The notes: a model not told the origin generated them from the sequence alone. 11,195 nucleotides of DNA from DASUAS01 sp036502765 (GCA_036502765.1 DASXXX010000219.1:1-11195); one strand, 5' to 3'; shown: positions 1 through 6,930, counted from the first letter of the stretch. Numbers and translations: made by a program.

Positions 1-2
1 TC

Positions 3-953
3 CAACCCGGTCTCGAGCCCACCGAGATGGCGGCGCGCTACCAGGCGTTCGTCGACATGGCGGGCTACGCCGACGAGCACGGGCTCCAGGCCATCTCGCT
101 CGAAGAGCACCACGGCGCCGCGAACGGCTGGAGTCCGTCGCCGCTCGTGATGGCCGGCCTCGTGTTCGGTCGCACCACGCGCATCATGGCCACCCTCAAC
201 GCGCTCCTCGCGCCGTTGCACGATCCGCTCCGGCTGGCGGAGGACATCGCGGTGCTCGACCTCGCCAGCGGGGGTCGCTTCGTGGTGACCGCGGGCATCG
301 GGTACCGCGAGAGCGAATACGCCGCGCACGGCAAGGACTGGTCAGCGCGCGGCGCGCTGCAGGACGAAGCCATCGACACCATGCTCAAGGCGTGGACCGG
401 TGAGCCGTTCGAGTACCGCGGCACCACGGTGCAGGTGACGCCGCGCCCGTTCACGCAGCCCCATCCCACGCTGATGCTCGGAGGGTCGAGCAAGGTCGCG
501 GTGCGGCGCGCGGCGCGGTTCGGCCTGCCGTACCTGCCGCCGGCCAACCTGCCCGAGCTCGAGGCCTACTACTACGAGCAGTGCGCGGAGTACGGCACCC
601 AGGGATTCTGCGCCATGCCGCCCGAGCACACCGCGATGACGTTCGTGGCCGAGGATCCCGAGCGCGTCTGGCGCGACCTCGGCCAGCACTTCTTCGAGGA
701 GTCGTCCACGTACGCGTCGTGGCAGCCGCCGGGGCAGACGTCCTCGGTGCACTCGCACGCGACCAGCATCGACGAGCTCCGGGCCGAGGGCATCTACGAG
801 GTGGTGACGCCGGCGGAGCTCGTCGACCGCCTCAAGTCTGGCGGCCCGGCGGCGACGTGCGCGCTCCACCCGCTCGTCGGCGGCATGCCCATCGACGAAG
901 GGTGGTCGTCGTTGCGCCTCTACGTCGAAGACGTCCTCCCCGCGCTGGCCTGA
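3..953 (+). CDS. LLM-class flavin-dependent oxidoreductase (luciferase-like), 5'-truncated
   Basis: This is a bacterial-luciferase-like TIM-barrel monooxygenase or reductase that would use reduced flavin (FMN or F420); the substrate cannot be told. The sequence shows the family's early EEHH motif, the block LASGGRFVVTAGIGYRESEY typical of strand 4, and GGSSKVAVRRAARFG, which resembles the phosphate-binding region. The frame is open from base 3 through the ATG at 27 with no stop. The visible N-terminus already begins inside the first helix (PTEMAARYQAFVDMAGYADE), so the first strand and true start lie upstream of the window and ATG 27 is probably internal. The TGA at 951-953 is followed after 5 bp by the GTG of an MFS exporter, so the two are probably cotranscribed. 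The family is clear; the cofactor and substrate are not. Confidence 0.9.
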   Translation, partial: QPGLEPTEMAARYQAFVDMAGYADEHGLQAISLEEHHGAANGWSPSPLVMAGLVFGRTTRIMATLNALLAPLHDPLRLAEDIAVLDLASGGRFVVTAGIGYRESEYAAHGKDWSARGALQDEAIDTMLKAWTGEPFEYRGTTVQVTPRPFTQPHPTLMLGGSSKVAVRRAARFGLPYLPPANLPELEAYYYEQCAEYGTQGFCAMPPEHTAMTFVAEDPERVWRDLGQHFFEESSTYASWQPPGQTSSVHSHATSIDELRAEGIYEVVTPAELVDRLKSGGPAATCALHPLVGGMPIDEGWSSLRLYVEDVLPALA

Positions 954-958
954 TCGAC

Positions 959-2629
959 GTGGCCACTCCGACGGCGGCGGGGACCGAGGGAGCAGCGGGC
1001 GCAGCGGGGGCGGCGGCCAAGGCCGTGCTGGTCACGCTGGCCGCGGCGCAGTTCGTGATGATCCTCGACTCGTCGGTGATGAACGTGTCGATCGCGACCG
1101 TCGCGAAGGACCTCGACACGACGGTCGCCGGGATCCAGACCGCGATCACCATGTACACGCTGGTGATGGCGTCACTGATGATCACCGGCGGCAAGATGGG
1201 CGCGATCCTCGGCCGCAAGCGGGCGTTCACCATCGGGTGTGTGATCTACGCGACCGGCTCGCTCACCACCGCGCTGTCGCCGAACCTTCCGGTGCTCCTC
1301 TTCGGGTGGTCGTTCCTGGAAGGTGTGGGCGCAGCGCTGGTGATGCCCGCGATCGTGGCGCTGGTGGCGTCGAACTTCGTGAAGTCCGAGCGCCCGCGCG
1401 CCTACGGCATCGTCACCGCGGGTGGTGCGATCGCGGTCGCGCTGGGCCCGCTCATCGGCGGGTTGTTCACCACCTACTGGTCGTGGCGCTACGTGTTCGT
1501 GGGCGAGGTCCTGATCATCGGCGTGGTCCTCCTCCTCAACCGCCGTACCGCCGACACACCCAAGGAAGAGGGGGCCCGCCTCGACCTCGTGGGCACCGCG
1601 CTCTCGGCCCTCGGTCTCGGTCTCATCGTCTACGGCGTGCTGCGCGCCGGGAGTTGGGGCTTCGTGCAGCCCAAGCCCGACGCGCCGACGTGGCTCGGGC
1701 TCTCACCGGTCATCTGGTTGCTCCTCGGCGGGGGAGTCGTGCTGCTCGGATTCCTCGAGTGGGAGAAGCACCGGCGCGACTCCGGCCAGGCGGCACTGCT
1801 CGATCCCGCGATCCTGCGGGTCAAGCTGCTGCGCAGCGGGCTCATGGCGTTCTTCTTCCAGTACCTGCTGCAGGCCGGGCTCTTCTTCGCGGTGCCGCTG
1901 TTCCTGTCGATCGCGCTGGGCCTCTCGGCCATCGACACCGGACTGCGGATCATGCCGCTGTCGATCACCTTGGTCATCGCCGCCGTCGGCATCCCGAAGC
2001 TCTTCCCGCAGGCGTCGCCCCGGCGCGTCACCCGCTTCGGGTTCTCGATGCTGTTCCTCGGCCTGGTCGTGTTCGTCGCCGCGCTCGACGCCGGCGCCGG
2101 CGCCGAGATCACGCTCTGGCCGATGCTCCTCGCCGGCCTCGGCATCGGCGCGTTGGCGTCGCAACTGGGCGCGGTGACCGTGTCCGCGCTGCCCGACGAG
2201 CAGAGCGGTGAGGTCGGCGGCCTGCAGAACACGTTCTCCAACCTCGGGATCTCGCTCGGGACCGCGCTCTCGGGCGCCATCCTCATGTCGGCGCTGACCG
2301 CGTCGTTCCTCTCCGGGATCGCCAGCAACCCGGCGGTGCCCAACGACCTCACGTCGAAGGCGCAGACCGAGCTCACGAGTGGGGTGCCGTTCATCTCCGA
2401 CGCCGACCTGGAGAAGGCGCTCGACGATGCCGGGGTGCCTCCGGAGACCGCGGACGCGGTCGTCGTCGAGAACGCCGATGCCCGCCTCGACGGGTTGCGC
2501 GTCACCCTCGGCGTGCTCGCGCTGCTCGCACTGGTCGCGCTGTTCCTGAGCGGCAGCATCCCCACGAAGCCGGTGGGGTCCGAGCCCGACTCCGAACCCG
2601 AACCAGCGGCGCCCGAGCCTTCCGGCTAG
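959..2629 (+). CDS. MFS drug-exporter-like permease, DHA2 (14-TM) type
   Basis: A 556-residue proton-coupled major facilitator with about 14 hydrophobic segments. The first is near residues 22-42 and the last near 507-528. A long non-membrane loop (about 440-505) before the last helix is usual for DHA2 exporters. Motif D1-like LDSSVMNVSIATVAKDL follows TM1, and the antiporter motif C version TAGGAIAVALGPLIGG lies in TM5, which argues for efflux. The motif A loop reads GKMGAILGRKR, so the usual acidic residue is replaced by Ala. The tail is rich in Glu and Pro (SEPDSEPEPAAPEP). I chose GTG 959 because the upstream open frame overlaps the oxidoreductase and is Arg-rich shadow sequence. No Shine-Dalgarno is evident, so translation is probably coupled to the gene 5 bp upstream. 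The substrate is unknown. Confidence 0.9.
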   Translation: MATPTAAGTEGAAGAAGAAAKAVLVTLAAAQFVMILDSSVMNVSIATVAKDLDTTVAGIQTAITMYTLVMASLMITGGKMGAILGRKRAFTIGCVIYATGSLTTALSPNLPVLLFGWSFLEGVGAALVMPAIVALVASNFVKSERPRAYGIVTAGGAIAVALGPLIGGLFTTYWSWRYVFVGEVLIIGVVLLLNRRTADTPKEEGARLDLVGTALSALGLGLIVYGVLRAGSWGFVQPKPDAPTWLGLSPVIWLLLGGGVVLLGFLEWEKHRRDSGQAALLDPAILRVKLLRSGLMAFFFQYLLQAGLFFAVPLFLSIALGLSAIDTGLRIMPLSITLVIAAVGIPKLFPQASPRRVTRFGFSMLFLGLVVFVAALDAGAGAEITLWPMLLAGLGIGALASQLGAVTVSALPDEQSGEVGGLQNTFSNLGISLGTALSGAILMSALTASFLSGIASNPAVPNDLTSKAQTELTSGVPFISDADLEKALDDAGVPPETADAVVVENADARLDGLRVTLGVLALLALVALFLSGSIPTKPVGSEPDSEPEPAAPEPSG

Positions 2630-2701
2630 TGCCGCCTCAGGCAACGTTCGCCTCGTTGGGGGCGTGACTCCGAACCCGCGTTCTGGCAGGTCTCGCTGAG
2701 C

Positions 2702-2719
2702 CGGCGTTCAGGGACGCCG
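2702..2719. terminator. possible weak hairpin between convergent genes
   Basis: CGGCGT and ACGCCG form a 6-bp perfect stem around a 6-nt loop (TCAGGG) in the 135-bp gap between the convergent MFS and ABC permease genes. There is no T-run on either side, so termination is only suggested by position and symmetry. Apart from a 13-nt repeat of the MFS 3' end (GACTCCGAACCCG at 2588 and 2666), I see nothing else in this gap. Confidence 0.25.
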
Positions 2720-2764
2720 CAGAGCGCGCGGCGTAACGTGCGCTCGACCGGTCCGGTGTCGGCA

Positions 2765-3625
2765 TCAGCTCTCGACCGACTTGCGGAACGTGCGGAGTGC
2801 CATGGCGCTGAACGTGGCTGCATATGCCGCGACGACCGTGAGGCTGAGCGCGGCCATCGTTGTCGCGTTGCTCATGCCCCAGATGTCGTGCAGCCCGCTC
2901 GCGTTGTGGTCGAGGAGTCCGTAGCGCATGAGCGCGAGCGCGTGTGTCAGCGGGAGCAGTCGGGCGAAGCCGGTCAGGGCCCAGGGAAGCGCGGTGATCG
3001 GAAACAGCGAACCGGCGAAGAAGAATGGAACGATCGCGATGGCCGGCAGCGCACCGACGTACTGCTCCACGGTCGGGAAGCGGTTCGCGAGCGTTTCGGC
3101 GACGCCGTACATCGTGATGCCGAGCAGCACGGCAGCGCCGAGGAACCAGGCGATGCCGCTTGCCGATGTGTTCAGATCGGCGCCGCGGAGCATGGCCGCG
3201 AGGACCAGCACGACCACCTGGACCGCGGTGATCATCAGGGCGACGGCGAGGTTGGCGAGGACGATCAGTGGGCGGCTCACCGGGGCGGCCAGGAGGTCGC
3301 GGCGTGCGCCGGTCTCACGATCGAGAATGACGCCGATGCCGGCGAACATGCAGTTCAGCGGGATCAGGAGGGCGACGGTGCCGATGGCGGCGAAGCTCAT
3401 GTAGTCGAGGCCGGGAATCGTGGGGCCGATGGATGCGAGCGCGGGTGCGATCACGAGCGCGAACAGGATGGGTGTGAGCAGGGGGACGAGCAGTTCCCGC
3501 GGCGTGCGGACGCTGAGCGCGAGTCGGCGGCGTGTGAGCGTCGTGAACGCGGACAGCGTCCGGGTCACGATCGGGCGTTCGCGGCGGACGGTGGCTGGAG
3601 CGAGGGTGGCGGTTGAGGCGGACAT
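2765..3625 (-). CDS. ABC-2 type transporter permease, DrrB-like
   Basis: A 286-residue membrane subunit of an ABC exporter, the partner of the ATPase just upstream in the same operon. Six hydrophobic segments are visible, at about residues 45-65, 76-100, 120-146, 157-178, 189-211 and 255-277. Between TM2 and TM3 lies the ABC-2 signature DRETGARRDLLAAPVSR (102-118), matching the cytoplasmic coupling segment of DrrB and NodJ proteins. FFFAGSLFPI (201-210) is also typical. The ATG at 3625 has a strong ribosome site (GAAGGAG) about 7 nt upstream, and the ATPase stop is only 28 bp away. DrrB-type permeases export hydrophobic compounds such as antibiotics or lipids; the substrate here is unknown. 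Confidence 0.92.
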   Translation of the reverse strand: MSASTATLAPATVRRERPIVTRTLSAFTTLTRRRLALSVRTPRELLVPLLTPILFALVIAPALASIGPTIPGLDYMSFAAIGTVALLIPLNCMFAGIGVILDRETGARRDLLAAPVSRPLIVLANLAVALMITAVQVVVLVLAAMLRGADLNTSASGIAWFLGAAVLLGITMYGVAETLANRFPTVEQYVGALPAIAIVPFFFAGSLFPITALPWALTGFARLLPLTHALALMRYGLLDHNASGLHDIWGMSNATTMAALSLTVVAAYAATFSAMALRTFRKSVES

Positions 3626-3628
3626 GGC

Positions 3629-3638
3629 TTCTCCTTCG
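3629..3638 (-). promoter_or_regulatory. ribosome binding site of the permease
   Basis: On the minus strand GAAGGAGAAGCC precedes the permease ATG at 3625. This is the strongest Shine-Dalgarno of the ABC operon. It supports the chosen start and independent initiation of the second gene. Confidence 0.75.
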
Positions 3639-3653
3639 GGGAGGGGGCGAGAC

Positions 3654-4610
3654 CTACGCGGCGAGGGTGTCGCCCGTGAGGCGGAGGTAGACGTCGTCGA
3701 GCGTTGGCGGTCGGGTGCTCGTCGCGGTCGCTGCGAGGCCGATCTCGCGAGCGGCGGTGAGCACGGCGTCGACCGAGCGGCCGCGCACCGGGATCGTCAG
3801 CGTCGCGCCGACGGCGAACGAGTCGTCTCCGGCGACCCCCCTGCTGCGCAGGCGAGCGAGCGCGGCGATCGGATCGGTGTCGACGCGGAGCTCGAGCATC
3901 TGGTCGCCGAGCGCGGCGAGCAGGGTCGCCGGCCGATCGAGCGCGACGATCCGTCCTGCGTGCATGATGGCGACGCGATCGCAGAGGCGTTCGGCCTCGT
4001 CCAGGTAGTGCGTGGTGAGCAGCACGGTCGCGCCGAAGCGAGCGCGCAAGCCCGCGATGACGTCGATGAGTTCGTACCGGATGCGCGGATCGAGTCCGAC
4101 GGTGGGTTCGTCGAGGAACAGCACACGTGGCTCGGAGACGAGCGCGCGGGCGATCTCGAGCCGCCGACGCTGGCCACCGCTGTAGGTCGCGACCGGACGG
4201 TCCAGCAGGTCGGCCAGGTCGAAGCTGTCGGCGAGCTCCTCGATGCGCCGGCTCGCGTCGTCGTCGCTGACGCCCCAGAGCCGGGCGTGGATGTCGAAGT
4301 TGCGGCGACCGGTGAGGGCCCGATCCACGACCGGGTCCTGGAACACGACCGCGCTGTCGGCGCGGGCTGCGATCGCGTCGATCGCGACGTCGCGTCCGTG
4401 GAGACGCGCCGAGCCCGACGTCGGCCTGACCGTCGTGGTCAGCATGCCGACCGTCGTCGACTTGCCCGCGCCATTCGGCCCGAGCAACCCGAAGACCTCG
4501 CCGGTGGCCACGTCGAAGTCGATTCCCTTCACTGCCTCGACGCCGCCCGCCCAGGTCTTGCTCAGGCCTCGCACGCTGATCGCCGGTGAGTTCGTGTCGT
4601 TGTCATGCAT
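3654..4610 (-). CDS. ABC transporter ATP-binding protein, DrrA-like
   Basis: A 318-residue ATPase that would drive the ABC-2 permease encoded downstream. Visible motifs are Walker A GPNGAGKST (44-52), Q-loop Gln91 in VVFQDP, signature YSGGQR (143-148), Walker B RVLFLDE (162-168), D-loop GLDP (172-175) and switch His201 in TTH. The C-terminal part (about 230-318) matches the accessory domain of the DrrA/daunorubicin-resistance ATPases, ending near PPTLDDVYLRLTG. All catalytic residues are intact. The ATG at 4610 has no Shine-Dalgarno. The predicted ECF promoter on this strand (-10 element ending at 4620) would start transcription within a few bases of this ATG, so a leaderless or nearly leaderless mRNA is likely. 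It is divergent from the ECF sigma gene, which probably controls it. Confidence 0.94.
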   Translation of the reverse strand: MHDNDTNSPAISVRGLSKTWAGGVEAVKGIDFDVATGEVFGLLGPNGAGKSTTVGMLTTTVRPTSGSARLHGRDVAIDAIAARADSAVVFQDPVVDRALTGRRNFDIHARLWGVSDDDASRRIEELADSFDLADLLDRPVATYSGGQRRRLEIARALVSEPRVLFLDEPTVGLDPRIRYELIDVIAGLRARFGATVLLTTHYLDEAERLCDRVAIMHAGRIVALDRPATLLAALGDQMLELRVDTDPIAALARLRSRGVAGDDSFAVGATLTIPVRGRSVDAVLTAAREIGLAATATSTRPPTLDDVYLRLTGDTLAA

Positions 4611-4619
4611 GCCGATAGC

Positions 4620-4646
4620 GACGACGCAGACGGCGGAAACGTGACG
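4620..4646 (-). promoter_or_regulatory. putative ECF41-type promoter of the ABC exporter operon
   Basis: Reading the minus strand, CGTCACG (4646-4640) is followed by exactly 16 nt and CGTC (4623-4620). The -35 element matches the ECF41 consensus TGTCACA at 5 of 7 positions (core GTCAC), and the spacing and -10 are identical to the stronger promoter facing the sigma gene. The start point would fall around 4611-4615, immediately before ATG 4610. CGTC is common in high-GC DNA, so this copy is weaker evidence than the plus-strand one. Confidence 0.55.
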
Positions 4647-4657
4647 CGGCGACGCGA

Positions 4658-4684
4658 TGTCACATTCCGGCCCGCGATCTCGTC
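4658..4684 (+). promoter_or_regulatory. putative ECF41-type autoregulatory promoter of the sigma factor gene
   Basis: TGTCACA (4658-4664), then exactly 16 nt, then CGTC (4681-4684). This is a full match to the promoter signature that I recall for the ECF41 sigma group. It lies about 40 bp before the sigma factor ATG at 4726, leaving a leader of roughly 35 nt that contains a good ribosome site. It implies that the sigma factor transcribes its own gene. Confidence 0.7.
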
Positions 4685-4709
4685 GAGATGCAAAGCGCTA
4701 CCGTCGGTC

Positions 4710-4715
4710 GAGGAG
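4710..4715 (+). promoter_or_regulatory. ribosome binding site of the ECF sigma gene
   Basis: GAGGAG lies 10 nt before ATG 4726 and supports that start over downstream candidates. Confidence 0.6.
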
Positions 4716-4725
4716 CTGAACTGCC

Positions 4726-5640
4726 ATGGATCGGGAACCTGCCGCCCTGCCATCCTCCGCGGACCCTGACCCGCGCTTCGACACCGTCTGGCGCGAGGAC
4801 CGCGCCCGGATGCTCGGGCTCGCCCGGCGAATGCTCGGTGACGCCACCGAAGCGGAAGACGTCGTGCAGGAGGCGTTCGGCCGGCTCGCGCGCGTCGACC
4901 TCAACGAGCTCGAAGACGTCCAGGGCTGGCTCGCGGTGGTCGTGCGTCGGGTGTGCCTCGATCGCATCCGCTCGGCGCGCTTCCGTCACGAGTCGACCAC
5001 GCTCGCCTCGCTCCCCGACGGCGTGATCTCGCTCCCGCCGGAGCTTGCCGCCGACCCCGCCGATCGCGTCACGCTCGACGACCAGGTGCAGCTCGCACTC
5101 GCGGTCGTGCTCGACCGGCTGTCGCCCGCGGAACGCACCGCGTTCGTCTTGCACGACATCTTCGGCTTCCCCTACGCCGCCATCGGTGAGATCGTCGGAC
5201 GCTCGACGGCCGCGTGCCGTCAACTCGCGAGCAGGGCGCGCAGTGCCATCCGGGAGGGCTCGGACGCGAGACGCGACGAGGTCAGCCGGACGGACATCGA
5301 GAACGAGCAGCACCGCGCCGTCTCGGAACGATTCATCGAGGCCTGCGCGGGTGGCGACATCAGCGCGCTCATGGAAGTGCTCGATCCGGACGTGGTCGGC
5401 GAGGCGACCATCTTCGGCTTCGGGCCGCTGCTGACCTCGGTGGGGCGACCGGTCATCGCGCAACGACTCCTCGGCCTGTTCGGTCCCAGCACTGAAAGCG
5501 CGCTCATTCCCATGACGGTGGAGCGCCAACCCGGCGTCATCGCGTTCGTGCACCGGCGGGTGGCTGCCATCGTGCGGTTCGAAACCGAAGCCGGCCTGAT
5601 CCGCGACATCCGGGCGCTCGTCCTACCGCCGGGTGTCTAA
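4726..5640 (+). CDS. ECF sigma factor with C-terminal SnoaL-like domain (ECF41/SigJ/SigI-like)
   Basis: A 304-residue RNA polymerase sigma factor. Region 2 spans about residues 18-86, including the DATEAEDVVQEAFGRL helix and the GWL..VVRRVCLDRIRS core-binding and -10-recognition segment. Region 4 spans about 119-177 (LSPAERTAFVLHDIFGFPY, then the helix-turn-helix ending ACRQLASRAR), which is the phrasing of ECF41 proteins. Residues about 193-300 form an NTF2/SnoaL-like domain (RFIEACAGGDISALMEVLDPDVV). In ECF41 members this fused domain replaces an anti-sigma factor. The classical linker WLPEP, the DGGGK motif and the NPDKL end are not visible; the equivalent stretches read ASLPDGV, GEATIFGFGP and ALVLPPGV. 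No anti-sigma or COE-type oxidoreductase gene is adjacent. Instead it is divergent from a DrrAB-like exporter, with matching promoter elements in between. Confidence 0.92.
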   Translation: MDREPAALPSSADPDPRFDTVWREDRARMLGLARRMLGDATEAEDVVQEAFGRLARVDLNELEDVQGWLAVVVRRVCLDRIRSARFRHESTTLASLPDGVISLPPELAADPADRVTLDDQVQLALAVVLDRLSPAERTAFVLHDIFGFPYAAIGEIVGRSTAACRQLASRARSAIREGSDARRDEVSRTDIENEQHRAVSERFIEACAGGDISALMEVLDPDVVGEATIFGFGPLLTSVGRPVIAQRLLGLFGPSTESALIPMTVERQPGVIAFVHRRVAAIVRFETEAGLIRDIRALVLPPGV

Positions 5641-5660
5641 CCGAGACAAACGCCCGTGAA

Positions 5661-5716
5661 GCCGTCGACGGCCAAGGGCCATTGAGCCTTCGTGGCTGCT
5701 TCGGCTGGCAGCCGTG
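5661..5716. terminator. inverted repeats in convergent gap; possible terminator
   Basis: The 199-bp gap between the convergent sigma and redoxin-like genes contains a perfect 12-bp palindrome GCCGTCGACGGC (5661-5672). It also holds a hairpin GGCTGC(5694-5699)/GCAGCC(5708-5713) with an 8-nt loop that can be extended by weak pairs to 5691-5716. No T-run follows. I see no gene or other signal in the remainder (5717-5839). Confidence 0.3.
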
Positions 5717-5839
5717 AGCGAACTTCATACCTGCGCTCGCGCGATCCCGGGCGGCCGGAGAACGAGTTCTTCGCACGCAGCCGTCATCCCCGAAGTGCCG
5801 TTGGAGGACAGGGCCAACGTTGCTCGACGCGGCGCTGGG

Positions 5840-6880
5840 TCAGTCCGCGGCCATGGGGGGCAACCCGTGGAACGGGCTCCCTGCCGCCTGCCACTCGGCG
5901 AACAGCTCCATGAACTCGGGACCGAACGGGTCGCCGCCGAGCAGGGGCATCGCGGCGCGCCGCACGGTGAAGTCCATCGGCGCGAGCTCGCCGGCGCGCT
6001 CGAGGTGACGGCGCGCGGTGGCGTCGTCGCCGCGACGGCGAGCCTCGACGCCCACGCGGAAGTGCAACCGTGCCAGCACCTCGTCGTCGGTGAGGTCGGG
6101 CACCGCGGCGCGGGCCTCGGCCTCGCTCATCGTGGTGGTGCCGTCGCGCACCCACTCGCGCACCGCGTCGAGGTGCGGACCCGACTCCACACCGGTGAAC
6201 TCCTTGAACATGTCGTTCGAGAACGCGACGCTGTTGGGGCGCACGATGGCGCCGTCCTCGTCGATCCACACCACCGCCGGGACGTTGCTGATCGCGTAGA
6301 CCTCGGTGAGCACGTGCTGCGGATCGATGAGCACCGGCATCGTGGTGACTTCGTCGGTCCACGGCCGCACGTCGTCGGGTGACTCGTCGATCGCGACCGC
6401 GATCACGGTGAAGTTCTCGTCGCCGAGCTCGTCCTGGAGCGCCTGCCACCCCGGGAGGTCGTACCGACAACCGCACCACGACGAGAACGCGTGGAGCAGC
6501 CGCTTGCGCCCGCCCCAGTCGGAGAGCGAGTGCTCCTCGCCGTCGAGGTCGCGCAGCGTGACGTCGGGCGCGGTGAGCCCGTCGAGTGCGGCGCGGCGTT
6601 GCTCCTGGTCGATGGCCACCGCGACGATGCCGGCGTCGGCGTCGACGACGGTGAGGCGACCGAGCGCGTCGGCCACCGCCACGAGGTCGAGTCGCCCGCC
6701 GACGAACAGTGCGTCGCCGTCGCGCACGGGCACGCACGTGTCGTCGCGGCACAGGCCCTCGGGCTTCAACGTCCAGCCGAGCGCGTCGGGCAGCGCGTTG
6801 GCGTCGACCAGCACGCGGCCGTCGACGACGTCGGCCGCGATCGCGGTCGTCTCGTCGCTCACGATCGTCACGGTGTCCAT
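5840..6880 (-). CDS. redoxin/TlpA-like thioredoxin-fold protein with CxC active site
   Basis: A 346-residue, apparently cytoplasmic protein (no signal peptide or TM segment) in three parts. Residues 1-95 look like a small beta-rich domain resembling copper-amine-oxidase N-domain-like modules (VDGRVLVDANALPDALGW) and carry Cys44 and Cys49. Residues 102-245 are a thioredoxin fold of the AhpC/TlpA kind: APDVTLRDLDG entry strand, active site SSWCGCRYDLP with Cys136 and Cys138, and cis-Pro201 in NVPAVVWIDEDG. Residues about 262-335 are helical and TPR-like. The active site is CxC rather than the usual CxxC. The ATG at 6880 lacks a Shine-Dalgarno, but TAGCCT ends 6 nt upstream, suggesting a leaderless mRNA. 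It is divergent from a thioesterase gene. A disulfide oxidoreductase or peroxidase-type role is inferred; the partner is unknown. Confidence 0.85.
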   Translation of the reverse strand: MDTVTIVSDETTAIAADVVDGRVLVDANALPDALGWTLKPEGLCRDDTCVPVRDGDALFVGGRLDLVAVADALGRLTVVDADAGIVAVAIDQEQRRAALDGLTAPDVTLRDLDGEEHSLSDWGGRKRLLHAFSSWCGCRYDLPGWQALQDELGDENFTVIAVAIDESPDDVRPWTDEVTTMPVLIDPQHVLTEVYAISNVPAVVWIDEDGAIVRPNSVAFSNDMFKEFTGVESGPHLDAVREWVRDGTTTMSEAEARAAVPDLTDDEVLARLHFRVGVEARRRGDDATARRHLERAGELAPMDFTVRRAAMPLLGGDPFGPEFMELFAEWQAAGSPFHGLPPMAAD

Positions 6881-6886
6881 CAGCCG

Positions 6887-6892
6887 AGGCTA
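6887..6892 (-). promoter_or_regulatory. putative -10 box of leaderless redoxin-like gene
   Basis: TAGCCT on the minus strand ends 6 nt before ATG 6880. With no Shine-Dalgarno present, this is the arrangement of actinobacterial leaderless transcripts, whose first base is the A of the ATG. No clear -35 element is visible. Confidence 0.5.
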
Positions 6893-6918
6893 GACCGGTC
6901 GCCGTCGACGGGTGCTCG

Positions 6919-6924
6919 TACGAT
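6919..6924 (+). promoter_or_regulatory. putative -10 box of leaderless thioesterase gene
   Basis: TACGAT ends 6 nt before ATG 6931 and no Shine-Dalgarno is present, mirroring the opposite-strand promoter at 6887-6892. The two boxes are 26 bp apart within a 50-bp gap. Confidence 0.5.
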
Positions 6925-6930
6925 CTCCCG

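Noticed and set aside
581..958. In-frame upstream extension of the MFS gene
   Set aside because: It overlaps the oxidoreductase in another frame, is Arg-rich with no family similarity, and the MFS N-terminus begins normally at GTG 959.
2588..2678. 13-nt direct repeat GACTCCGAACCCG flanking the MFS stop
   Set aside because: Too short and too close to the repetitive Pro/Glu tail coding sequence to be called an attachment site or mobile-element scar.
2738..4589. Long plus-strand frames opposite the ABC genes
   Set aside because: Shadow frames of high-GC coding sequence; the opposite strand has intact ABC motifs.
6709..6930. Upstream extension of the thioesterase frame
   Set aside because: It is antisense to the redoxin-like gene and almost entirely Arg, Ala and Ser; the hotdog fold begins after ATG 6931.
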